A stretch of 6,587 bases of DNA from Planctomycetota bacterium (lineage in GTDB: Bacteria > Planctomycetota > B15-G4). Below, piece by piece: positions 1-5,630 of the stretch. A model generated the notes under the pieces. It saw only the letters and a list, made by a program, of their open reading frames with translations, had not been told where the DNA came from and did no database searches. Positions within the stretch are counted from its first letter, which is position 1; the number at the start of each line of letters is the position of its first letter. The stretch is from positions 1-6,587 of the forward strand of contig QNBX01000212.1 in assembly GCA_003644265.1 (NCBI GenBank). The letters are read 5' to 3'. The position numbers and the translations under genes are program-made.

Positions 1-47
1 CCCGGACACCCCGGACACCCCGGACACCCCGGACACCCCGGACACCC
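1..47 (+). repeat. 9-bp tandem repeat coding Pro-Asp-Thr
   Basis: Five perfect, contiguous copies of cccggacac plus two further bases, beginning at the first base of the window and so probably continuing to the left. In the reading frame of the downstream CRTAC1-type gene (frame starting at base 2) it reads Pro-Asp-Thr five times, then leaves the repeat at Arg (47-49). The copies are identical at DNA level, including third positions, which points to recent slippage expansion or a collapsed assembly rather than an old protein repeat. The unit length is a multiple of three, so copy-number changes keep the frame. Confidence 0.93.
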
Positions 48-907
48 GCGAGCCCGGGCTCAGCGGCAGTGCTCCCTGGACGCGGCGTCTGGTCGATCGA
101 GGCCTCTGGTCGGGACTGGCCGCGAACGCCGAGGGTCACGAGCAGGCCACCATGGGGTTCGCGGTGGCGGACGTTGATGGCAACGGCTGGCCCGACATCT
201 TCTCCACCAACTTCAGCAGCGACAGCAACACGCTGCATCTCAACCAGGACGGACGCTTCTTCGATGACCGCACGGCGCGCTTCGGACTGGGCGCCGCGAG
301 CCGCATGCAGGTGGGCTGGGCCACGGGCTTCCTGGATGCCGACCTCGACGGCGACGAGGACCTGGTGGTCTTCAACGGCCACGTCTACAGCCAGGCCAGC
401 GAGTCCACCATGGACAGCCCGGCGCGCCAGCGGCCGCTGTTCTTCGAGCGCGAGGGCGGGCGCTTCGAGCCGGTGGTCGCTGCGCCGGGGAGCTGGCTCG
501 CCGCCACCCACGTGGACCGCAGCGCGGCCTTCGGCGACCTGGACGGCGACGGCGACGCCGACATCGTGGTGGGTGAGCGTGACGGCCCGCTGCGCCTGCT
601 GCGTAACGACGCGAGCGATCCGGCGTCCGCGGCCTGGCTCGCCGTGCGCCTGAGCGATGTGCGTGCCGGTGTGGGCAACCCGCGCGGGTTGGGCGCCGAG
701 CTGACCCTGAGCTGGCCTGGCGGCTCGGCGCGTCGCTGGATCGTCAGTGGCGGCAGCTACCTGTCGGCCAGCGAACCCGTGGCGCGCTTCGGGTTGGACG
801 GGCCCGCCCGGCATGGCCCGCGCCGCTTGACCCTGCGCTGGCCCGACGGCCACGAGCAGGTGCTGGAGCATGTGGGCCTGGGCGAGCTCATGGTCGAGCG
901 GCGCTGA
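2..907 (+). CDS. CRTAC1-family protein with ASPIC/UnbV C-terminal domain (5' partial)
   Basis: Open from the left edge to TGA at 905-907; 301 residues are visible and the N-terminus lies outside. Residues 1-15 are Pro-Asp-Thr repeats and 16-50 a linker. FG-GAP/VCBS-type calcium loops follow: DVDGNGWPD (57-65), DADLDGDED (112-120) and DLDGDGDAD (179-187). NGHVY (125-129) is a usual CRTAC1-family motif. Residues about 212-297 match ASPIC/UnbV: a W-L-x-V-x-L strand, GVGNPRGLGAE (223-233), SGGSYLSASEP (249-259), FGL (263-265) and RWPDG (279-283). The family is an exported beta-propeller protein of mostly unknown role. An ATG at 152 lies in frame, but it falls inside a conserved block (the stretch before it reads AEGHEQATMGF, as in longer homologues), so it is not the true start. 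The neighbour at 981 is convergent. Family assignment is firm; substrate or partner cannot be inferred. Confidence 0.9.
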   Translation, partial: PDTPDTPDTPDTPDTREPGLSGSAPWTRRLVDRGLWSGLAANAEGHEQATMGFAVADVDGNGWPDIFSTNFSSDSNTLHLNQDGRFFDDRTARFGLGAASRMQVGWATGFLDADLDGDEDLVVFNGHVYSQASESTMDSPARQRPLFFEREGGRFEPVVAAPGSWLAATHVDRSAAFGDLDGDGDADIVVGERDGPLRLLRNDASDPASAAWLAVRLSDVRAGVGNPRGLGAELTLSWPGGSARRWIVSGGSYLSASEPVARFGLDGPARHGPRRLTLRWPDGHEQVLEHVGLGELMVERR

Positions 908-914
908 AACGCGA

Positions 915-952
915 GCCGGCCGCCGCCTCCACGCAGGGAGATGACGGCCGGC
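915..952. terminator. GC-rich hairpin between convergent genes, possible bidirectional terminator
   Basis: GCCGGCCG (915-922) pairs perfectly with CGGCCGGC (945-952). Inside, after a symmetric 4/4 internal loop, CTCC (927-930) pairs with GGAG (937-940) around a 6-nt loop. It sits 7 nt after the stop at 907 and 28 nt from the convergent stop at 981, where a shared terminator is expected. There is no T-run on either side, so it is not a classic intrinsic terminator. A second weak stem, CGCGA (962-966) with TCGCG (973-977), follows it. Confidence 0.45.
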
Positions 953-980
953 AGGGTCCGACGCGAGGTCGGTCGCGCGA

Positions 981-2783
981 TCAGAAGCCGATGACGATCT
1001 CGACCGCGTTGCTGAACTCGAAGTTGCTGCCGTTGTCCCACACGGACTGGGCAAAGACCGACACCGGCGAGGCGCTGCCGCCGCGCACGTTGAACGCGAT
1101 GGTGCCGTTGCCGTCCGCCAGGGTCGGCAGGATCTGCAGCACCGGGATCGGCACCAGCGTCCCACCCTTGAAGGGCGTGGGCGTCGAGCTGAGTCCCAGT
1201 ACGTTGAAGACGGTCGCGCTGGCGCCGGCGCCCGTGACCTGGTAGCGCGCCACGCTGTCGTCCTCGGTGAGGTCGTCACCGATGACGCTCAAGTTCACGT
1301 TGCCGGGGCCGCCGAAGCCCAGGTCGACCTGGGCCACCAGCGCCTCCTGCAGCCACACGAAGGTGCCCCCCTCGCGGCTGATGAGCAGGTCGGTCCAGCC
1401 GTCGTTGTTGAAGTCGGCTGCGGCGAAGTCGTGCACCGCCTGCAGGTCGGCGTTCAGCAGGCCCTTGGCGCCGATCCAGTTGCCGCTCGCGTCACCGAAC
1501 TCCTCACGCATGGTGGGGATGCCACCCACCGGCGTGCCCTCCTGGGGGCCGGCGTTGTGGTAGATGTGCATGCGGTTGCTGCTCGGGATGTCCACGTCCA
1601 CGTCGGCGTAGACCGCGTCGCCCCAGCCGTCGTTGTTGATGTCGACGATCAGGTTGTTGCTGGCGAAGCCCGTGTCGCCGCCCTCGACGTAGCTGTAGGG
1701 GTGGCCGCCGCTGCCGCCCGAGAACTCCGCCCGCTCGAGGGCGTCGTTGCCGAGGTTGATGCGGTACCGGTCCTGGCCGTCGTCGGACGTGATGATGTCG
1801 GGGCGACCGTCGGCGTTCAGGTCTCCGGTCTCGGCGAAGTAGGGTGCGCCGCTGCCGTTCTCCGAGTTGTCGAAGCTGTTGAACATGCCGTGTGTGCCGG
1901 CGCCCAGCAGGTTGTTGTAGCTGATCGACACGTACTGCGGGGCGTTGAGCGCGGTGTCCTTGATGACGTCGTTGCGGCCGTCGCCGTTCATGTCGTCGAT
2001 GACCACGGACGTCCCGAAGGCGGACAGCAGCATCTGGCTGCTCATGCGCAGCTGGCTGTCATCGCTGAAGAAGCCCGCGCCGTCGTTGATCAGCAGGCGG
2101 TCGTTGAGGTCGGAGGCGCCGGGCTGCTGGCTGCCGCCCGCGCCGCTGCTGTCGTAGTCGCCGAAGTAGAGGTCGACCGAGCCGTTGCCCGTGAGGTCGC
2201 CGGCGTCCACCGAGCAGAAGCGCGGATTCAGGGGCGCGCCGCTGGTGAAGTGCAGGAACTGGGGGATGCGCACGTCCTGGAAGTCGAGGCCCTGCCAGTC
2301 GCCGTTGATGTCGTCGCCGAGGTTCAGGTAGACGCGCGGGTGGCCGATGTGCTTCGGGTCGCTGTCGCTGATCGTCGTCGCGGTGATCACGTCCAGCCAG
2401 CCGTCGCCGTCGACGTCGCTGACGACCACGTCGCGGTCGTTGGTGGGGGTGCGGAAGCCCGTATCGCCCGGGACGTCGCTCGACGTCGCGGCGAAGGTGG
2501 TGGTCATGTCGGTCAGCACGCCGTCGTAGTTCATCAGGAGGATGTTGGTGCGCTTGCCCACCGAGGTGAACTCCTGCTTGCGCACGACCACCACGTCGAT
2601 GTAGCCGTTCTGGTCAAGATCGCCCCAGTCGACGTCGGTCTCGGTGCTGTTGTCCGAGATGGTCCCGGCGGAGAGGGAGCTGGGCGAGCTCACGAAGCGA
2701 GCCCAGACGTTGTCGTGGGCCTGGCCGATCGCGCTGCCGGCCAAGAGCAAGCAGGCGAAGCCTGCGAAGAGCGTGTTGCGCAT
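981..2783 (-). CDS. Secreted seven-repeat FG-GAP/VCBS propeller protein with planctomycetal-type C-terminal domain
   Basis: 600 residues. The ATG at 2783 is chosen because it gives a clean signal peptide (MRN, then hydrophobic residues about 4-19, likely cleavage before Gln21). An upstream in-frame TTG at 2873 would add a 30-residue polar extension in front of it. No Shine-Dalgarno is visible. Seven Asp-rich calcium loops occur: DLDQNGYID (55-63), DVDGDGWLD (123-131), DLTGNGSVD (196-204), DMNGDGRND (264-272), DLNADGRPD (321-329), DINNDGWGD (381-389) and DFNNDGWTD (457-465). Their spacing of 57-76 residues fits a complete seven-bladed integrin-alpha-like propeller. Residues about 482-600 form a separate beta-rich domain with PTPFKGGTLVPIP (535-547) and a terminal FSNAVEIVIGF (590-600). 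Such modules recur at the ends of exported planctomycetal proteins (from memory). No enzyme motif or membrane anchor is seen. Probable role is extracellular binding or adhesion; ligand unknown. It converges with the CRTAC1 gene and lies 269 nt downstream of the peroxidase gene. Confidence 0.9.
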   Translation of the reverse strand: MRNTLFAGFACLLLAGSAIGQAHDNVWARFVSSPSSLSAGTISDNSTETDVDWGDLDQNGYIDVVVVRKQEFTSVGKRTNILLMNYDGVLTDMTTTFAATSSDVPGDTGFRTPTNDRDVVVSDVDGDGWLDVITATTISDSDPKHIGHPRVYLNLGDDINGDWQGLDFQDVRIPQFLHFTSGAPLNPRFCSVDAGDLTGNGSVDLYFGDYDSSGAGGSQQPGASDLNDRLLINDGAGFFSDDSQLRMSSQMLLSAFGTSVVIDDMNGDGRNDVIKDTALNAPQYVSISYNNLLGAGTHGMFNSFDNSENGSGAPYFAETGDLNADGRPDIITSDDGQDRYRINLGNDALERAEFSGGSGGHPYSYVEGGDTGFASNNLIVDINNDGWGDAVYADVDVDIPSSNRMHIYHNAGPQEGTPVGGIPTMREEFGDASGNWIGAKGLLNADLQAVHDFAAADFNNDGWTDLLISREGGTFVWLQEALVAQVDLGFGGPGNVNLSVIGDDLTEDDSVARYQVTGAGASATVFNVLGLSSTPTPFKGGTLVPIPVLQILPTLADGNGTIAFNVRGGSASPVSVFAQSVWDNGSNFEFSNAVEIVIGF

Positions 2784-2881
2784 GGAAGTGACTCGCTGGG
2801 TGAGCGCACCGGGGAGCTGCGACGGTCGCCGTCCCTGCCCGGGGTGCGCATTCGATGAAGGCGAAGAATCCAAGATAAGGC

Positions 2882-2931
2882 AGCTCCGGAAGGACGCCCA
2901 GTCCCCGTGCTGTGGGCGTGGCCCCGGAGCT
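2882..2931. repeat. Nested inverted repeat (two-stem hairpin) upstream of the FG-GAP gene
   Basis: Outer stem: AGCTCCGG (2882-2889) pairs with CCGGAGCT (2924-2931), 8 bp perfect. Inner stem: ACGCCCA (2894-2900) pairs with TGGGCGT (2913-2919), 7 bp perfect, with a 12-nt loop. The stems are separated by a 4/4 internal loop. It ends about 100 nt before the minus-strand ATG at 2783. It could be a structured 5' leader, a second terminator for the operon to its right, or a protein-binding site. Confidence 0.6.
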
Positions 2932-2938
2932 TCAGTGC

Positions 2939-2960
2939 GCGTGGGGCGCTCGCTCCACGC
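2939..2960. repeat. Short inverted repeat with 4-nt loop
   Basis: GCGTGGGGC (2939-2947) faces GCTCCACGC (2952-2960) around GCTC. All pairs are Watson-Crick except one, which is G-U in plus-strand RNA and A-C in minus-strand RNA. Since the flanking genes are read on the minus strand, the mismatch weakens a minus-strand RNA role. No T-run follows. Confidence 0.4.
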
Positions 2961-2969
2961 TTGCGTTGC

Positions 2970-2998
2970 TCACGTCACTCGACTTGTGAGTCACGTCA
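2970..2998. repeat. Direct repeat of TCACGTCA, possible operator
   Basis: TCACGTCA occurs at 2970-2977 and again at 2991-2998, 21 bp apart, about two helical turns, on the upstream side of the FG-GAP gene. A related CACGTCAC covers 3049-3056, and the palindrome TCACGTGA lies at 5560-5567 upstream of the cohesin-like gene. Spacing and position suit a regulator site, but the motif is short and the sequence GC-rich, so chance is a real alternative. Confidence 0.25.
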
Positions 2999-3009
2999 TG
3001 GTGCAGCGC

Positions 3010-3048
3010 GTGTGTGGGCACAGCCTTACGGCGCATGCGCCCACACAC
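3010..3048 (-). terminator. Long hairpin directly after the peroxidase stop codon
   Basis: GTGTGTGGGC (3010-3019) is the exact reverse complement of GCCCACACAC (3039-3048), a 10-bp perfect stem with a 19-nt loop. The loop can fold further (GCC-TTAC-GGC at 3023-3032). On the minus strand the hairpin begins 4 nt after the stop codon of the di-heme oxidoreductase gene, where a terminator of the two-gene unit would lie. The minus strand has no T-run after it, so it would be Rho-assisted or act as a 3' stabiliser. Confidence 0.5.
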
Positions 3049-3052
3049 CACG

Positions 3053-4507
3053 TCACGGCAAGGCTCCGGTGAAGGCGCGCTGCATGTAGCCGAAATCGAC
3101 CAGATCAAAATCTCCGTCCTGGTCCACGTCGGCCACCGCGCTCTCGTCGTCGGGACCGAAGAAGGCGCCGCCGCCGAGGTCCGGTCCGGTGAAGTGCCCG
3201 AAGGCCTGCAGGAAGAACCAGTCGATCTCGTCCACCGTGCTGTTGCCCTCGATGTCGAACTCGGCGCGGCCGAGCGACATGAGGAACGCCACCAGCTGAT
3301 CCTGCTCAGCGCCGCTCAGGGCCTGGTAGGCCGCGCTCGAGAAGGCGGCCTCGTTGTCGTGCGCCAGGATGGCCGTGTCGATGTTGACCTCGGCCGTTCC
3401 GCCCGTGGCGCTGCCGTCGTGCAGCAGGCCCACGCCGGCGCGCTGACCCAGACCCCAGAGCGGGGCCGTGCGCATGCGCATCTCCGTGCCGGTGCCCTGG
3501 ACGATGCCGTCGCCGATCACCTCGTGCAGCAGGAAGTCGCTGAAGGGACGGAACGTCACGCCCGAGAGCGCGGCCTCGGCGGTGGCGCCCGTGGTGAACT
3601 CCACCACGTGGCACGCGTCGCAGCTCACCTGGGTGAACAGCGCCGCGCCGGTCATGCCGTTGCGCGGCGTCTGGGGCGGCTGGGCCAGGAAGCGCTGGAA
3701 GTCGGTGTGTCGGTCGATGCGGTCGAAGCCCTCGCCGTCCGGCCCGTCCTCCGGGTCGGCCACCGCGTCGCAGGCCGCGAGCAGACCCAGGTCACCGTTG
3801 GGCGCGTTCTCCGTCCCGACGAAACGGTTGGTGAGTCCCATCTCGTTCAGCGACGCGTCCGCCGAGAAGGTGAGCACGGTGGGGACCTGGGCCTTCCAGC
3901 CGAAGCGCCCGACGCGCAGCCCGCCGCCCTCGAGCGGCGTGACCATGTGCGCCACACCCGCCACGCTGGCGTGGGGCGGCGTGGTCTCGTTGAGCAGCAG
4001 GTCGCCGTCGCTGATGGCCTCCACCAGCCCCAGGCCGAACAGGTGCGGCGTGGTGCGGAAGGTGGTCACGTCCGCCTCGGGCGGCACGCTCTCGGCGCAG
4101 CCGCCGTCGGTGGTCTGGTCCTGAAGCAACGAGCCGCCCAGCGCGTCGAGCGGGTCGAACGGGTTGGGGCCGGACGCGGCCTTACCGAAGCGGGTCACGG
4201 CCGAGCTGCTGAAGCCGCCGGCCAGGGGCAGGGCGTGGCACTGCGCGCAGCTGCTGTCGTTGAAGACCGGCCCGAGCCCCTCGGCGTTGGAGAGGACGTG
4301 CTCGAACTCGAGGCGACCCTTCTCGAAGCGGTCGAGCTCCGGCGCCGTCAACCCGGGCAGCGGGGCGCCGGGGAAGGGCTGCAGCTCGATCTGCGGCAGG
4401 GCGTCCTGGCTGCTGGCCGTGGCGGCGCCGAGGCACAGCGCGAGGCCGCTCAAGCCCGCGAGGGCGCCGGCGTGCAGGCGGGTGGTGACGTGGTGGAGTG
4501 TGTTCAT
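3053..4507 (-). CDS. Secreted di-heme oxidoreductase (DUF1111/DHOR, putative peroxidase) with dockerin-like C-terminal tail
   Basis: 484 residues. The ATG at 4507 is chosen because GAGGAGA lies 7 nt upstream; an in-frame GTG at 4525 lacks a ribosome site and overlaps the previous stop. Signal peptide about 1-31, likely cleaved after Ala-Thr-Ala. Two c-type heme sites: CAQCH (87-91) and CDACH (296-300). DHOR-family blocks: GLGPVFNDSSC (77-87), RTTPHLFGLGLVEAI (151-165), RFGWKAQVPTV (201-211), CDAVADPED (246-254), FSDFLLHEVIGDG (322-334), RTAPLWGL (346-353), LLHDGSA (361-367) and AILAHDNEA (379-387). The family resembles bacterial cytochrome c peroxidases/MauG and acts outside the cytoplasmic membrane; the substrate here is unknown, and there is no imelysin neighbour. 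Residues 414-484 carry two dockerin-like calcium loops: a degenerate one, DIEGNSTVDEID (418-429), and a canonical one, DVDQDGDFDLVD (460-471), each followed by a short helix (FFLQAF, FGYMQRAF). The gene follows the cohesin-like gene by 14 nt, so it is probably co-transcribed with it. Confidence 0.93.
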   Translation of the reverse strand: MNTLHHVTTRLHAGALAGLSGLALCLGAATASSQDALPQIELQPFPGAPLPGLTAPELDRFEKGRLEFEHVLSNAEGLGPVFNDSSCAQCHALPLAGGFSSSAVTRFGKAASGPNPFDPLDALGGSLLQDQTTDGGCAESVPPEADVTTFRTTPHLFGLGLVEAISDGDLLLNETTPPHASVAGVAHMVTPLEGGGLRVGRFGWKAQVPTVLTFSADASLNEMGLTNRFVGTENAPNGDLGLLAACDAVADPEDGPDGEGFDRIDRHTDFQRFLAQPPQTPRNGMTGAALFTQVSCDACHVVEFTTGATAEAALSGVTFRPFSDFLLHEVIGDGIVQGTGTEMRMRTAPLWGLGQRAGVGLLHDGSATGGTAEVNIDTAILAHDNEAAFSSAAYQALSGAEQDQLVAFLMSLGRAEFDIEGNSTVDEIDWFFLQAFGHFTGPDLGGGAFFGPDDESAVADVDQDGDFDLVDFGYMQRAFTGALP

Positions 4508-4513
4508 CTCTGT

Positions 4514-4520
4514 TCTCCTC
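4514..4520 (-). promoter_or_regulatory. Shine-Dalgarno site GAGGAGA for the di-heme oxidoreductase
   Basis: On the minus strand GAGGAGA ends 6-7 nt before the ATG at 4507. This is the only strong ribosome site in the window and decides this start over the GTG at 4525. It lies inside the 14-nt gap to the preceding stop codon, so the second gene of the pair has its own good initiation signal. Confidence 0.8.
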
Positions 4521-4521
4521 G

Positions 4522-5493
4522 TCACGGAACCAGGGTGACGTCGACGACGTTGCTGGCGTAGTTCTTCGGGCTCAGCAATAGGTAGGCGTGCTGGAAGGTG
4601 ACACCGATCAAGCTGGTGGGCGTGCCCGGCGGGACGACGAACGCGGCGCTGGCCTGGCCCACTCCATCAAGCGCGCCGGACTGGGGCACGATGATCACGT
4701 TGGGCAGGCTGATCATGAGGTCGAAGTAGGGCCCGAAGTTGAGCGGGATGTGCGTGCCGTTGCCCAGCGTCAGGCCGGGTGACGTGCCGCTGATGCTGCC
4801 CAGCATGTAGTAGCTGCGGCCGGCGTTGGCGATGCCCGCGTCCAGGGACATGTTCTGCACGCCGAGGCCCGCGATGGACGCGGTCTCCACGTCGACCGTG
4901 AGCGCGACGACCTCGAGCGTGAGCTGCGTGACGTCGCCGATGCCCGCGGCGTCCACGGCCCAGAAGGGCGTTCCGGTCTCGCCCTGGCGCACGACGTTGG
5001 CCATGGCGTTGGAGACGCTGAGGGTGTAGATGCCCGGGGCGGTAGGCGCGGTGAGGCTGCCCGTCACCAGCGTCTCCGCAGAGCCGGGCGAGGCCACGCC
5101 GACGCTGACGCTGCCGATGGGCACGCTCGCGAAGGTGTTGTTGATCGTGTTCTGCGCGCCGCCGACCTGGATCAGGTCGCCGCTCAGCACGCTGCCGCCG
5201 AAGCCGACCGGGTTGGTCAGGCCGTTGGGCATGGCGAACGACGTCATGGGGGAAGCGCTGGGCGTGTCGGCTTGGCTCAGGTCGCCTCCGTCGAAGGACA
5301 CATCGAGCAGGAAGAAGGCCAAGCCTGCGTTGGCGCCGTCGCTCAGCTCGCCCACCACGGACCAGTTCACGGTCTGGCCGGGGGAGGCCGTGGCGACGTT
5401 GCTGCCACCCGACTCGACGCTCAGGTTCAGGTCGCTGGCTGCGGCGGGCGACGCCACGGCAGCACACAGCAAGATGGTCCAGCAGGGTCTCAA
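4522..5493 (-). CDS. Secreted protein with cohesin-like N-terminal domain and planctomycetal-type C-terminal beta domain
   Basis: 323 residues from a TTG at 5493. No ATG is available in this frame: an in-frame TGA lies about 50 nt upstream, with only non-start codons between. The TTG gives a plausible signal peptide (hydrophobic about 5-19, cleavage after Ala-Ala-Ala near 19). Residues 20-196 are a beta-sandwich-like domain: LNLSVESGG, SPGQTVNWSVVGEL (37-50), AFFLLDVSFDG (59-69), then a loop and APTAPGIYTLSVSNAMANVV (149-168), ending LTLEV. This resembles cohesin-like domains of exported bacterial proteins. Residues about 202-323 form a second beta domain: MSLDAGIANAGRSYYMLGS (215-233), SGTSPG, HIPLNFGPYFDL (248-259) and a final YASNVVDVTLVP (312-323), a pattern I recall at the ends of planctomycetal exported proteins. 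No catalytic residues are recognised. It sits 14 nt before the dockerin-tailed peroxidase, so it may be its binding partner. The cohesin call is by pattern only. Confidence 0.82.
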   Translation of the reverse strand: MRPCWTILLCAAVASPAAASDLNLSVESGGSNVATASPGQTVNWSVVGELSDGANAGLAFFLLDVSFDGGDLSQADTPSASPMTSFAMPNGLTNPVGFGGSVLSGDLIQVGGAQNTINNTFASVPIGSVSVGVASPGSAETLVTGSLTAPTAPGIYTLSVSNAMANVVRQGETGTPFWAVDAAGIGDVTQLTLEVVALTVDVETASIAGLGVQNMSLDAGIANAGRSYYMLGSISGTSPGLTLGNGTHIPLNFGPYFDLMISLPNVIIVPQSGALDGVGQASAAFVVPPGTPTSLIGVTFQHAYLLLSPKNYASNVVDVTLVP

Positions 5494-5630
5494 GGCAGCG
5501 TCTCTGGTAAGGGGAGGGTGACCGCGGGGCGCACGCTGGGCTCAGCACCCAGCGCTGATTCACGTGACCGCGCCGACGAGACTCAGGCTATCTCTGATTG
5601 CGAGATCCGTAAACCGGACGACATGCGCGC
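5494..5630. other. Gap between the WD40 gene and the cohesin-like gene
   Basis: A 137-bp non-coding stretch upstream of the minus-strand pair. It holds a hairpin (5534-5554), the palindrome TCACGTGA (5560-5567), a weak stem ATCTC/GAGAT (5590-5594 with 5602-5606) and an AT-richer patch around 5585-5615 that is the best place for a promoter of the pair. The minus-strand TTTACG near 5607-5612 could serve as a -35, but no good -10 follows at proper spacing. Confidence 0.4.
5534..5554 (-). terminator. Hairpin between the WD40 and cohesin-like genes
   Basis: CGCTGGG (5534-5540) pairs perfectly with CCCAGCG (5548-5554) around a 7-nt loop. On the minus strand it lies 76 nt after the WD40 stop and 40 nt before the TTG start at 5493. 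It may end the WD40 transcript or lie in the leader of the cohesin-like/peroxidase unit. No T-run follows. Confidence 0.4.

Larger units (their letters stand above)
2784..3052. other. Gene-free gap rich in inverted repeats
   Basis: This gap separates the peroxidase stop (3053) from the FG-GAP start (2783), both on the minus strand, so it should hold the end of the first transcript and the promoter and leader of the second. It contains three inverted repeats (2882-2931, 2939-2960, 3010-3048) and a repeated TCACGTCA motif (2970 and 2991). The stretch about 2853-2882 is noticeably richer in A and T than its surroundings and is the likeliest promoter area for the FG-GAP gene, but I cannot name convincing -35/-10 boxes. 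Short plus-strand ORFs across it have no recognisable protein content. Confidence 0.6.

Noticed and set aside
1..47. The 9-bp tandem repeat as a CRISPR array
   Set aside because: The units are contiguous with no spacers and are far shorter than CRISPR repeats.
69..653. Second plus-strand frame over the CRTAC1 region, Arg/Ser/Thr/Pro-rich
   Set aside because: The overlapping frame from base 2 carries the FG-GAP and ASPIC/UnbV motifs; this frame has none.
152..907. ATG at 152 as the start of the CRTAC1-type gene
   Set aside because: Sequence before it (GLAANAEGHEQAT) continues the family's conserved block and the frame is open to the window edge, so the gene begins upstream of the window.
1431..2858. 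475-codon plus-strand ORF opposite the FG-GAP gene
   Set aside because: It is fully antisense to a gene with a signal peptide and seven clear calcium loops. Its translation is a low-complexity Val/Ala/Asp/Arg run, as expected from the complement of a GC-rich reading frame.
2784..2873. Longer FG-GAP protein starting at TTG 2873
   Set aside because: It would put 30 polar residues before a normal signal peptide, which would block standard export. The ATG at 2783 is preferred.
3014..4561. 515-codon plus-strand ORF opposite the di-heme oxidoreductase gene
   Set aside because: It mirrors a gene with two CxxCH sites and many DHOR family blocks. Its own translation is repetitive in Val, Gly, Arg and Ala and matches no family I know. 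Long open antisense frames are common in GC-rich genomes.
4667..5563. Minus-strand ORF from GTG at 5563 overlapping the cohesin-like gene
   Set aside because: Its translation is Arg/His/Gln-rich with no domain pattern. The frame at 4522-5493 has the strand patterns and a signal peptide. The upstream part was kept only as a possible indel check.
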